Positions 1 through 5,529 of a stretch of DNA of 10,469 nt are shown one piece after another. The first letter of the stretch is position 1, and every line of letters starts with the position of its first letter. A model generated the notes under the pieces. The model worked only from the letters and a program-made list of their open reading frames with translations, was not told where the DNA came from and searched no databases. The stretch spans positions 1 through 10,469 of the forward strand of contig JAJRWJ010000104.1 of assembly GCA_024276805.1 (NCBI GenBank). Direction: 5' to 3'. This DNA comes from Gammaproteobacteria bacterium (lineage in GTDB: Bacteria > Pseudomonadota > Gammaproteobacteria > Methylococcales > Methylomonadaceae). The translations under genes were made by a program, and so were the position numbers.

Positions 1-362
1 AGATCGAGTGACTCCAGGTTCGATATGCCGGATTCCTGTGTGGAGATCAGTTCCACCGCCAGGGTATAGTCGCCAATATGCAGACGGTCGCCGTCGTTGA
101 GTCTGGCGCTGTTGCCTTTGCCCAGGGGTGTGCTGCTGTCGTTGATCAGCACGCCATTGGTGCTGATGTCGCAGATGTAATAGTCGGGTGCGCGATATTC
201 TATTTTAGCGTGATGCCCGGAAATATAGCGCTTCTCGTCGGGCAGCACCAGGGTATTGTCCTGGCGCCGGCCGATGCTCGCCCCTTCGTGGCTGAGAGTG
301 ATTGCAACAGGGTGTTCTGGCGCCGATCCCTGGTAAGATATTACGCGTAAGGACAGTTTCAT
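1..362 (-). CDS. tagH: T6SS FHA-domain protein (Fha/TagH/ImpI family), N-terminal part, cut by window edge
   Basis: Reading leftward from an ATG at 362-360, the frame stays open to the window edge (120 codons), so only the N-terminus is seen. It is a forkhead-associated domain covering about residues 5-110. The glycine-arginine motif is GASIGRRQDN, followed by LVLPD, then ISGHHAKIEY (the S..H signature), STNGVLIN and DGDRLHIGDYTL. FHA domains bind phosphothreonine peptides; in HSI-1-type T6SS the Fha protein is the target of the PpkA/PppA kinase-phosphatase switch that licenses assembly. A Shine-Dalgarno AAGGAG (plus-strand 376-381) lies 13 bases before the ATG, a little long, but no closer in-frame start exists. 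The gene is divergent from tssA, as in HSI-1. The C-terminal part is not visible, so length and any second domain are unknown. The FHA call is secure; the T6SS role comes from context. Confidence 0.93.
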   Translation of the reverse strand, partial: MKLSLRVISYQGSAPEHPVAITLSHEGASIGRRQDNTLVLPDEKRYISGHHAKIEYRAPDYYICDISTNGVLINDSSTPLGKGNSARLNDGDRLHIGDYTLAVELISTQESGISNLESLD

Positions 363-466
363 AAAAACACGGATTCTCCTTATGTGCCGGTAGCTCGATC
401 AACCACGCGGGAAGCGTTTAGTGCCTGCAGACAACAGGCCTTCAACAGGTATCCCCGGTTTCCAGC

Positions 467-496
467 AATATAACTTATTCCCAGCGGTGAAAGCAA
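467..496 (-). promoter_or_regulatory. Possible sigma-70-like promoter for tagH
   Basis: Read on the minus strand, TTGCTT (plus 491-496) is followed after 18 bases by TATATT (plus 467-472). The -10 box matches 5 of 6 consensus positions and the -35 box only about 3 of 6. It would give a leader of about 100 bases before the tagH ATG at 362. The spacing is acceptable but the -35 is weak, so this is a candidate only. Confidence 0.25.
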
Positions 497-590
497 GCAG
501 AGGTGTTTCGTGGTCAAGTTTGAAAAACATCTTTCTGCTTCAAAATGAAGGGGTATTCTGAAATCGCAGAAATTGTCGCATTAATCGATA

Positions 591-606
591 AAAGTACTTT
601 AAAGTA
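591..606. repeat. Overlapping palindromes AAAGTACTTT / TACTTTAAAGTA
   Basis: A perfect 10-base palindrome (AAAGTACTTT, 591-600) overlaps a perfect 12-base palindrome (TACTTTAAAGTA, 595-606), so AAAGTA appears at 591-596 and again at 601-606. Such symmetric AT-rich blocks in a divergent promoter region may bind a dimeric regulator. No regulator family is recognised, and AT-rich palindromes also arise by chance. Confidence 0.5.
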
Positions 607-644
607 AATAAGCTTTGGTGTTAGTATCGGTTCTAGAGAGCAAT

Positions 645-690
645 GGAAATTGCTGGTGTATCCTTATAACAATTATATGGGAAATTGCTG
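645..690. repeat. 11-base direct repeat GGAAATTGCTG in tssA upstream region
   Basis: GGAAATTGCTG occurs at 645-655 and again exactly at 680-690, 35 bases start to start, each just preceded by AT. A shorter relative, GAAATTG, is at 569-575. The two copies sit about 65-110 bases before the tssA start. Two like-oriented copies about 3.3 helical turns apart fit a tandem activator site, but this is inference. Confidence 0.5.
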
Positions 691-708
691 CCGCCAGGCG
701 GCGGTTTT
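691..708 (+). terminator. Short GC hairpin plus T-run in the tssA leader (possible terminator or attenuator)
   Basis: CCGCC (691-695) can pair with GGCGG (700-704) around the 4-base loop AGGC, directly followed by TTTT (705-708). A G-U pair (690/705) could extend the stem. The shape is that of a weak intrinsic terminator for rightward transcription, only 44 bases before the tssA ATG. With a 5-bp stem and 4 T it would be inefficient at best. It might instead act as an attenuator or as a structure that presents the nearby GGATG motifs. Confidence 0.35.
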
Positions 709-728
709 ATGGATGACAGGTCGGATGT
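709..728 (+). promoter_or_regulatory. Two GGATG motifs before the tssA ribosome site (candidate CsrA/RsmA sites)
   Basis: ATGGATG at 709-715 fits the CsrA/RsmA core ANGGAYG, and CGGATGT at 722-728 carries the GGATGT half of the same consensus. They lie 12 bases apart and 25-42 bases before the tssA ATG at 753, just upstream of the Shine-Dalgarno AAGGTGG (741-747). In P. aeruginosa the HSI-1 T6SS, including tssA1 and fha1, is repressed through RsmA, so the motif position is meaningful. Binding here is inferred only. Confidence 0.35.
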
Positions 729-752
729 GAATGCGTGCAGAAGGTGGTTGCA

Positions 753-1790
753 ATGACTGACATAGACGTTGAGGATTTTCTGAGCGAAATCTCCGCTGAT
801 TCGCCGTGCGGCGAAAATCTGGAATACGATCCCGATTATTTGCGTCTGGAGCGGGATCTGGAAGGGACGCCTGAACGTCAGATTGGTGATTCCATCATTC
901 CCGCCGAAGAGCCGGACTGGAAAAAAATTCGCGATCAGGCCTCGAGTCTGCTGCAACGCAGCCGGGATATACAGGTCTCTGTCTATTTGACCTGTGCGCT
1001 GGTGCATACCGATGGCTTTGCCGGACTGGACCAGGGGTTGAGTCTGATCAGCGGTCTGCTGCGGAAATTCTGGGAACAGGTCTATCCACAGCAGGATCCC
1101 GACGATGATTACCCGGTATTGCGCATGAATGCCCTGGCCCGGTTGAATGATTATGCCAGCATCGTGGGTCCTCTCAATCATATACCCCTGACCCAGTCAC
1201 AGATGGGCGGCTTCTCCTGGCGCGACATTGAAATATCCGAAGGCAAGGTGGACGCCGTTGGCGACGAAGCGGAGCCGCCTGAAAAATCGGTTATCGACGC
1301 CGCTTTTCTGGATACCAGCCTGGAAGTACTGCAGTCCCTCGACACGACAATCAAGCACGCGCTCGGAGAGGCGCAGAATATAGAAGCCATTACCACCGAA
1401 AAAGCCGGGGCGGTCAATGCCCCGGAATTGTCCACGCTGATCGATCTGTTGAAACATATCGAGCATCACCTGGCGGAACAGATTCAGCTGCGTCAGGGCG
1501 AGGGGGAAACTGCTGGAGGCGGCGGGGAGACAGCAGCGGGTGGTCCAGCCCAGGTTCCTGGTGAGAGTTTCAAAGTGGGCGTCATCAATAGCCGGGATGA
1601 CGTGGTGCGCGCCATCGATGCCATCTGTAAATATTTTGCCCGCTATGAGCCCTCCAGTCCTGTACCACTGTTGCTGCAACGGGCAAAGCATTTGTTGTCC
1701 ATGAACTTCATGGAGATATTGCAGGATTTGACGCCGGACGCCGTCAGCCAGGCGGAGAAAATATGTGGAACACGGAAAGACGACGAATAG
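753..1790 (+). CDS. tssA: T6SS assembly cap / sheath-priming protein TssA
   Basis: The 345-residue protein has an ImpA_N domain at about residues 8-130. Visible hallmarks are SPCGENLEYD (17-26), PDW (54-56) and WEQVYP (107-112). A variable middle and a Gly/Glu-rich linker (about 249-267) follow. The C-terminal domain contains NSRDDVVRAI and EPSSPVPLLL (from 299) and ends near KICG. Length and C-terminus match the short TssA1 class (P. aeruginosa TssA1 is about 344 residues), whose C-terminal domain forms rings and resembles baseplate components. TssA recruits baseplate, tube and sheath parts during assembly in the cytoplasm. I chose the ATG at 753 because AAGGTGG sits 5 bases before it and the protein then begins at the family N-terminus; an in-frame GTG at 735 would add six residues without a ribosome site. 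It heads the rightward cluster. The product call is very secure. Confidence 0.96.
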   Translation: MTDIDVEDFLSEISADSPCGENLEYDPDYLRLERDLEGTPERQIGDSIIPAEEPDWKKIRDQASSLLQRSRDIQVSVYLTCALVHTDGFAGLDQGLSLISGLLRKFWEQVYPQQDPDDDYPVLRMNALARLNDYASIVGPLNHIPLTQSQMGGFSWRDIEISEGKVDAVGDEAEPPEKSVIDAAFLDTSLEVLQSLDTTIKHALGEAQNIEAITTEKAGAVNAPELSTLIDLLKHIEHHLAEQIQLRQGEGETAGGGGETAAGGPAQVPGESFKVGVINSRDDVVRAIDAICKYFARYEPSSPVPLLLQRAKHLLSMNFMEILQDLTPDAVSQAEKICGTRKDDE

Positions 1791-1836
1791 ATGCCCTCAC
1801 TACCGATCATGAGGTGGGGATGAAGGGGGTTTACGG

Positions 1837-1895
1837 GCCGGATTTTCTGTGCGAACAACTATAATCAGGATGGGCTCTCCACCGAGCCGGATTTT
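1837..1895. repeat. 10-base direct repeat GCCGGATTTT in the tssA-tssB gap
   Basis: GCCGGATTTT occurs at 1837-1846 and 1886-1895, 49 bases apart start to start. Each copy is followed closely by CT (TTTTCT and TTTTTCT). The second copy forms the right arm and T-run of the hairpin in this gap. The meaning is unknown; it could be a duplicated remnant or a site. Confidence 0.4.
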
Positions 1896-1896
1896 T
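1873..1896 (+). terminator. Small hairpin plus T-run between tssA and tssB (weak terminator-like)
   Basis: GGCTC (1873-1877) pairs with GAGCC (1884-1888) around the loop TCCACC. Three bases later comes TTTTT (1892-1896). A 5-bp stem with an offset T-run is a poor terminator and may allow read-through, or may mark the 5' end of a tssB transcript, since a TATAAT lies just upstream at 1860-1865 (without a visible -35). The rest of the 1791-1929 gap holds no gene. Confidence 0.3.
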
Positions 1897-1929
1897 CTAA
1901 ATTTCAATTAAGAGCTAAGGGGTTAAAAA

Positions 1930-2484
1930 ATGGCTAAAGCGAGCAGTCAAAAATTTATTGCCCGTAACCGGGCACCCAGGGTGCAGATCGAGTACGATGT
2001 CGAACTGTATGGCGCCGAGAAAAAGATCCAGCTGCCTTTTGTCATGGGCGTCATGGCGGACTTGTCGGGCAAGCCGGCAGACCCTCTGCCCCCGGTCAAT
2101 GATCGGGATTTTCTGGAAATCGATGTCGACAATTTCGATGATCGCATGAAGGCCATGAAACCCAGGGTGGCCTTCCAGGTGCCCAATGTACTGACCGGGG
2201 AAGGCAACCTGAATGTCGATATTACCTTCGAAAGCATGGATGATTTCTCCCCCGCGGCGGTTGCCAGAAAAGTCGAGGGTCTGAACAAGTTGCTGGAGGC
2301 GCGCACCCAGCTGGCCAATCTTTTGACCTATATGGACGGCAAGGGCGGCGCCGAACAGTTGATCGCCAATGCATTGAATGATCCGGCTCTGTTGCAGTCT
2401 CTTGCAGCGGCGCCGAAGCCGGGAGCAGACGACGCGGGTGAATCCGGAGAAGCTAGCGAACCCAGTGAATCAGAGGAGAAATAA
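1930..2484 (+). CDS. tssB: T6SS contractile sheath small subunit TssB (VipA/HsiB)
   Basis: TssB pairs with TssC to form the cytoplasmic contractile sheath around the Hcp tube. The 184-residue protein shows the family blocks APRVQIEYDVELYG (15-28), LPFVMGVMADLSG (35-47), then FLEIDVDNFDDRM, PNVLTGEG and the helical EARTQLANLL region. The last 20 or so residues are a low-complexity acidic tail rich in Glu, Ser and Asp. I remember TssB proteins as about 165-175 residues, so the tail explains the small excess. AAGGGG (1917-1922) lies 7 bases before the ATG, a strong ribosome site. tssC starts 2 bases after the stop, which fits translational coupling and equal production. In TagJ-containing systems the TssB N-terminus is what TagJ binds. 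The call is very secure. Confidence 0.98.
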   Translation: MAKASSQKFIARNRAPRVQIEYDVELYGAEKKIQLPFVMGVMADLSGKPADPLPPVNDRDFLEIDVDNFDDRMKAMKPRVAFQVPNVLTGEGNLNVDITFESMDDFSPAAVARKVEGLNKLLEARTQLANLLTYMDGKGGAEQLIANALNDPALLQSLAAAPKPGADDAGESGEASEPSESEEK

Positions 2485-2486
2485 CC

Positions 2487-3986
2487 ATGGCCGAAACTGA
2501 AACCGAAGCTGCTGCAGCAGAAGCACAGGAGGCAACAGCCGAAACCGGTGATTTTGCCGCGCTGCTGGAAAAAGAATTCAAACCCAAGTCGGAGCGTGCC
2601 AAGGAGGCGGTGGTCAATGCCGTCAAGACCCTTGCCGAGCAGGCTTTGGCGGAAACTGCGCTGATTTCCGAAGATGCGGTCAAGTCCATCGAGGCGATGA
2701 TCGCAGAAATCGACAAACGCCTCAGTGATCAGGTCAATCTGATCCTGCATCATGAAGATTTTCAGAAGCTCGAGGGAAGCTGGCGGGGTCTGCATTACCT
2801 GGTGAACAACACCGAAACGGATGAAATGCTGAAGATCAAGGTGATGAATATCTCGAAAAAGGATCTGCACAAAACCCTGAAGAAATTCAAGGGCACGGCC
2901 TGGGATCAAAGCCCGGTCTTCAAGAAGATCTATGAACATGAATATGGACAGTTTGGTGGGGAGCCCTTTGGCTGTCTGATCGGCGACTACGAATTCGATC
3001 ACAGTCCGCCAGACGTGGAGCTGCTGAACGGTATTGCCGAAATATCGGCTGCCGCGCATGTGCCATTCATTGCCGCCGCCGCGCCGCGGCTGATGAATAT
3101 GGATTCCTGGCAGGAACTGGCCGATCCACGGGATCTGACGAAAATCTTTCAGACACCGGAATACGCCGCCTGGCGCTCCCTGCGTGAATCCGAGGATTCA
3201 CGCTATATCGGCTTGACCATGCCGCGCTTCCTGTCGCGTCTGCCCTATGGCACCAATACCGACCCGGTGGAGGAGTTCGATTTCGAAGAGGATGTCGAAC
3301 ACGCCGAACACCGGAAATATACCTGGTCCAATTCCGCCTATGCGATGGGTGTGAATATCAACCGGGCATTCAAACTGTATGGCTGGTGTTCTCGTATTCG
3401 CGGCATCGAATCGGGCGGCGCGGTGGAAGGGCTGCCTACACATACCTTTCCCACCGACGATGGCGGCGTGGACATGAAATGCCCCACAGAAATCGCCATC
3501 AGTGACCGCCGCGAAGCGGAGCTGGCGAAAAACGGTTTCATGCCCCTGCTGCATAAAAAGAATTCCGACTTCGCCGCGTTCATTGGTGCGCAGTCGCTGC
3601 AGAAGCCGGCGGAATACGACGATCCGGATGCCACGGCCAATGCCAATCTGGCGGCCCGGCTGCCCTACCTGTTTTCGGTGTGTCGCTTCGCCCATTACCT
3701 GAAGTGCATCGTTCGTGACAAGATCGGTTCCTTCAAGGAGAGGGAGGACATGGAGAAATGGCTGAACAAATGGATCAGCAACTATGTCGAATCGAATCCG
3801 GCCACGGCATCGGAGGAAGACAAGGCGCGCAGGCCATTGGCGGCGGCGGAAGTGGTTGTCGAAGAAGTGGAGGGGAACCCGGGCTACTATACCTCGAAAT
3901 TCTTTTTACGACCTCATTACCAGCTTGAAGGGCTGACCGTTTCGCTGCGTCTGGTATCGAAACTGCCCTCCCAGAAAGGCGGTTGA
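2487..3986 (+). CDS. tssC: T6SS contractile sheath large subunit TssC (VipB/HsiC)
   Basis: The 499-residue protein is the large sheath subunit that interlocks with TssB and contracts to drive the Hcp/VgrG needle outward. The N-terminus is an Ala/Glu-rich segment (about 1-25), followed by a helical stretch and the strongly conserved core: LEGSWRGLHYLV, FGCLIGDYEFDHSP, VPFIAAAAP, LGLTMPR-like IGLTMPRFLSRLPYG, WSNSAYAMG, GLPTHTFPTDDGG and GFMPLLHKKNSD. The C-terminus carries FFLRPHYQLEGLTVSLRLVS, typical of the family. Ribosome site GAGGAG (2473-2478) is 8 bases before the ATG. In Vibrio cholerae ClpV grips the TssC N-terminal helix, while HSI-1-like TssC proteins have a changed N-terminus; the Ala/Glu-rich start here fits the latter by eye. 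The length is normal for the family and the frame is intact. Confidence 0.98.
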   Translation: MAETETEAAAAEAQEATAETGDFAALLEKEFKPKSERAKEAVVNAVKTLAEQALAETALISEDAVKSIEAMIAEIDKRLSDQVNLILHHEDFQKLEGSWRGLHYLVNNTETDEMLKIKVMNISKKDLHKTLKKFKGTAWDQSPVFKKIYEHEYGQFGGEPFGCLIGDYEFDHSPPDVELLNGIAEISAAAHVPFIAAAAPRLMNMDSWQELADPRDLTKIFQTPEYAAWRSLRESEDSRYIGLTMPRFLSRLPYGTNTDPVEEFDFEEDVEHAEHRKYTWSNSAYAMGVNINRAFKLYGWCSRIRGIESGGAVEGLPTHTFPTDDGGVDMKCPTEIAISDRREAELAKNGFMPLLHKKNSDFAAFIGAQSLQKPAEYDDPDATANANLAARLPYLFSVCRFAHYLKCIVRDKIGSFKEREDMEKWLNKWISNYVESNPATASEEDKARRPLAAAEVVVEEVEGNPGYYTSKFFLRPHYQLEGLTVSLRLVSKLPSQKGG

Positions 3987-4011
3987 CAGGCAGTCGGCCG
4001 GAGAAACTTCA

Positions 4012-4049
4012 CGGCTGGGGGCGGAGCTGCAAAGATTTGCCCCTTGCCG
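4012..4049 (+). promoter_or_regulatory. Strong stem-loop in the tssC-hcp intergenic region
   Basis: CGGC (4012-4015) pairs with GCCG (4046-4049); after one T/T mismatch and a G-U pair, GGGGC (4018-4022) pairs with GCCCC (4039-4043). G-U and A-U pairs can close the stem down to a loop of about 10 bases. No T-run follows, so it is not a standard terminator. It starts 26 bases after the tssC stop and ends 83 bases before hcp. A likely role is mRNA stabilisation or processing that separates tssBC from hcp expression. A smaller inverted repeat, CCTGT-9-ACAGG (4057-4075), lies just downstream. The rest of the gap to hcp is AT-rich, and a promoter there is plausible but not clear. Confidence 0.5.
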
Positions 4050-4132
4050 CGGAATTCCTGTATTGATGGCACAGGGACGGGCCAGGTGTTTTATGCTTTA
4101 TTTTATTCTTCAATCCTGTAAGGAGAGATATC

Positions 4133-4618
4133 ATGGCTACGAGTTGTTATTTGAAAGCGGACCCGTTGAAGGGCGAATCGACTGATGATGCGCACAAAGA
4201 CTGGATCGAAGTGGAAAGCTGGAGTTTTGGCCTTTCCCAGCCTGTCTCCGGACCTAGCGGCACCGGCGGGCGCGCTGCCGCACGGGCCGATTTCCAGAGC
4301 TTTTGCATCAACAAGATGGTGGACAAGGCCAGTGTCGATTTGAATCTGCACTGCGCCAGTGGCGAACATATCGCCAAACTGGAGCTGGAAGTGTGCCAGG
4401 AAACCGGTGAAAAGGTGAATTACTGGAAACTGGAGTTCGAAAATGCCATGGTGCAATCGGTGACGGTCAGTGGCGGCGGCTCCATGCGGGCGACAGAAAG
4501 CGTCTGCTTTGTCTATGACAAGGTCAGCTGGACTTACACGGCCGTGAAAAATGATGGCAGCGCAGGCGACAAGGTCGGTCCGAAGATCTGGAATCTGGAA
4601 ACCAACAAGAAAGAATGA
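4133..4618 (+). CDS. hcp: T6SS tube protein Hcp (TssD)
   Basis: The 161-residue protein is the ring-forming Hcp that stacks into the inner tube, is exported, and can carry small effectors in its lumen. It starts YLKADPLKGESTD, the family N-terminal strand and loop, then WIEVESWSFGLSQP (24-37), FCINKMVDKAS (57-67), LHCASGEH and the C-terminal strand VCFVYDKVSWTY, ending near GPKIWNLETNKKE. This is the Hcp1 layout and length. The ribosome site AGGAG (4121-4125) is ideal, 7 bases before the ATG, in keeping with a protein needed in large amounts. A 146-base gap before it suggests separate control. It contains five cysteines (5, 58, 74, 88, 125), more than I would expect in an exported tube protein. 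No signal peptide is present, as expected. The call is very secure. Confidence 0.98.
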   Translation: MATSCYLKADPLKGESTDDAHKDWIEVESWSFGLSQPVSGPSGTGGRAAARADFQSFCINKMVDKASVDLNLHCASGEHIAKLELEVCQETGEKVNYWKLEFENAMVQSVTVSGGGSMRATESVCFVYDKVSWTYTAVKNDGSAGDKVGPKIWNLETNKKE

Positions 4619-4698
4619 TGACATGCATTTGCTGTTGTGGCTTGTGGCAGGCTGGCGGTTTGTCCGGTCTGTCATAGGCAAACACTGAAACGACAACT

Positions 4699-5529
4699 AT
4701 GAATAAACCGAACGCGGAAGAATATCTGCAGCAGGGCGACCTCGATGCGGCGCTGCAGATGCTGAAGGAACAGGTACGGGCACAACCCGCCAATGTTCAG
4801 CATCGCATTTTCCTGTTCCAGCTGTTGTGCATTCAGGGAGACTGGCAGCGCGCGCTGACCCAGTTGAATGTTGCCGGCGAACTGGATGACAGTACGCTGG
4901 CGATGGTTGCCATGTATCGGCAGGTGATTGCCTGCGAGTGCTTTCGCGAGGAAGTGTTTCTGGGCAACAAGGATCCGGTGCTGTTCGGCCGGCCGGAACC
5001 ATGGGTTGCGCTGCTGCTGGAAGCACTGAAATTGACCGCCAATGGTCAATATGCCAGATCCCAGGAACTGCGGGCACAGGCCTTTGACGAAGCTCCCGCC
5101 ACATCCGGAAAGATCGATGCCCGGGAATTCGCCTGGCTGGCCGACAGTGATTCCCGTCTGGGTCCGATTGTGGAAGCGATGGTCGATGGGCGCTATCTGT
5201 GGATTCCGCAGCAACGCATCAAGGCGATCAGCATCGAAGAACCGGTCGATCTCCGGGATCTGATCTGGCTGCCCAGTCATTTTATCTGGAGCAATGGCGG
5301 GGAGAGCTATGGGCTGATTCCGGCGCGCTATCCCGGTTCCTACAAGAGCGACGATCCACTGCTGGCGCTGTCGCGCAAGACCGAATGGCAGGAATGTACC
5401 GCCGATCTGTATCTCGGTATGGGCCAGAAAATTCTCGCCAGTGACAGCGCGGACTATCCGCTGCTGGATGTCCGGGAGATCGTTTTCGACAGCGAGGATG
5501 AAGCTTCGGAGGAGCAGCCTGGTGGCTAG
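4699..5529 (+). CDS. tagJ: T6SS accessory protein TagJ (ImpE/HsiE family)
   Basis: The 276-residue protein belongs to the ImpE/SciE/TagJ family. The first 100 or so residues are TPR-like helical pairs (AEEYLQQGDLDAALQMLKEQ, then GDWQRALTQLN). The second half is the family-specific part with GRYLWIPQQRIKAI, DLRDLIWLPSHF, GLIPARYPGSY and an acidic C-terminus. In P. aeruginosa, HsiE1 binds the N-terminus of the sheath protein HsiB1 (TssB) and also ClpV1, so it probably recruits the ATPase to the contracted sheath; it marks the HSI-1-like T6SS class. Its place between hcp and tssE matches HSI-1. I see no clear Shine-Dalgarno before the ATG (upstream is AAACGACAACT), so initiation may be weak, suiting an accessory needed at low level. 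The stop overlaps the tssE start by 8 bases. Confidence 0.94.
   Translation: MNKPNAEEYLQQGDLDAALQMLKEQVRAQPANVQHRIFLFQLLCIQGDWQRALTQLNVAGELDDSTLAMVAMYRQVIACECFREEVFLGNKDPVLFGRPEPWVALLLEALKLTANGQYARSQELRAQAFDEAPATSGKIDAREFAWLADSDSRLGPIVEAMVDGRYLWIPQQRIKAISIEEPVDLRDLIWLPSHFIWSNGGESYGLIPARYPGSYKSDDPLLALSRKTEWQECTADLYLGMGQKILASDSADYPLLDVREIVFDSEDEASEEQPGG

Larger units (their letters stand above)
363..752. other. Divergent intergenic control region between tagH and tssA
   Basis: These 390 bases lie between the two divergent starts and are visibly more AT-rich from about 530 to 680 than the flanking genes. I see no convincing protein gene. The longer minus-strand frame that crosses it is mostly the antisense of tssA. 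The region must contain promoters for both directions. It also holds a small inverted repeat GCCTG-7-CAGGC (423-439), overlapping palindromes (591-606), an 11-base direct repeat (645-655 and 680-690), a GC-rich hairpin followed by TTTT (691-708) and two GGATG motifs (711-727). No near-consensus sigma-70 or sigma-54 promoter for tssA could be assigned by eye. Confidence 0.7.

Noticed and set aside
735..752. Upstream GTG start for tssA
   Set aside because: It would place the Shine-Dalgarno AAGGTGG inside the gene and add six residues not typical of the TssA N-terminus; ATG at 753 has ideal spacing.
3983..3988. Perfect TTGACA at the end of tssC as a -35 box for hcp
   Set aside because: No -10-like hexamer lies 15-19 bases downstream; the sequence there is AAACTTCACG. 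It also overlaps the tssC stop codon and precedes the stem-loop.
4066..4083. TGGCAC followed by a GGGC stretch as a sigma-54 promoter for hcp
   Set aside because: The GG-to-GC spacing is one base off the invariant 10, and the TTGC part of the -12 element is missing.
4063..4097. TTGATG ... TATGCT as an hcp promoter
   Set aside because: The spacer is 23 bases, too long for sigma-70. A promoter in this AT-rich stretch remains possible but I cannot assign its boxes.
4618..4675. Inverted repeat ATGACA ... TGTCAT between hcp and tagJ as a terminator
   Set aside because: The arms are 6 bases with a loop of 46 bases and no T-run; no stable inner stem was found.
5441..5521. Upstream ATG start for tssE
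   Set aside because: The extra 27 residues are an out-of-frame reading of the tagJ C-terminus, Arg/Ser-rich, and lack a ribosome site. GTG at 5522 has GGAGGAG 7 bases before it.
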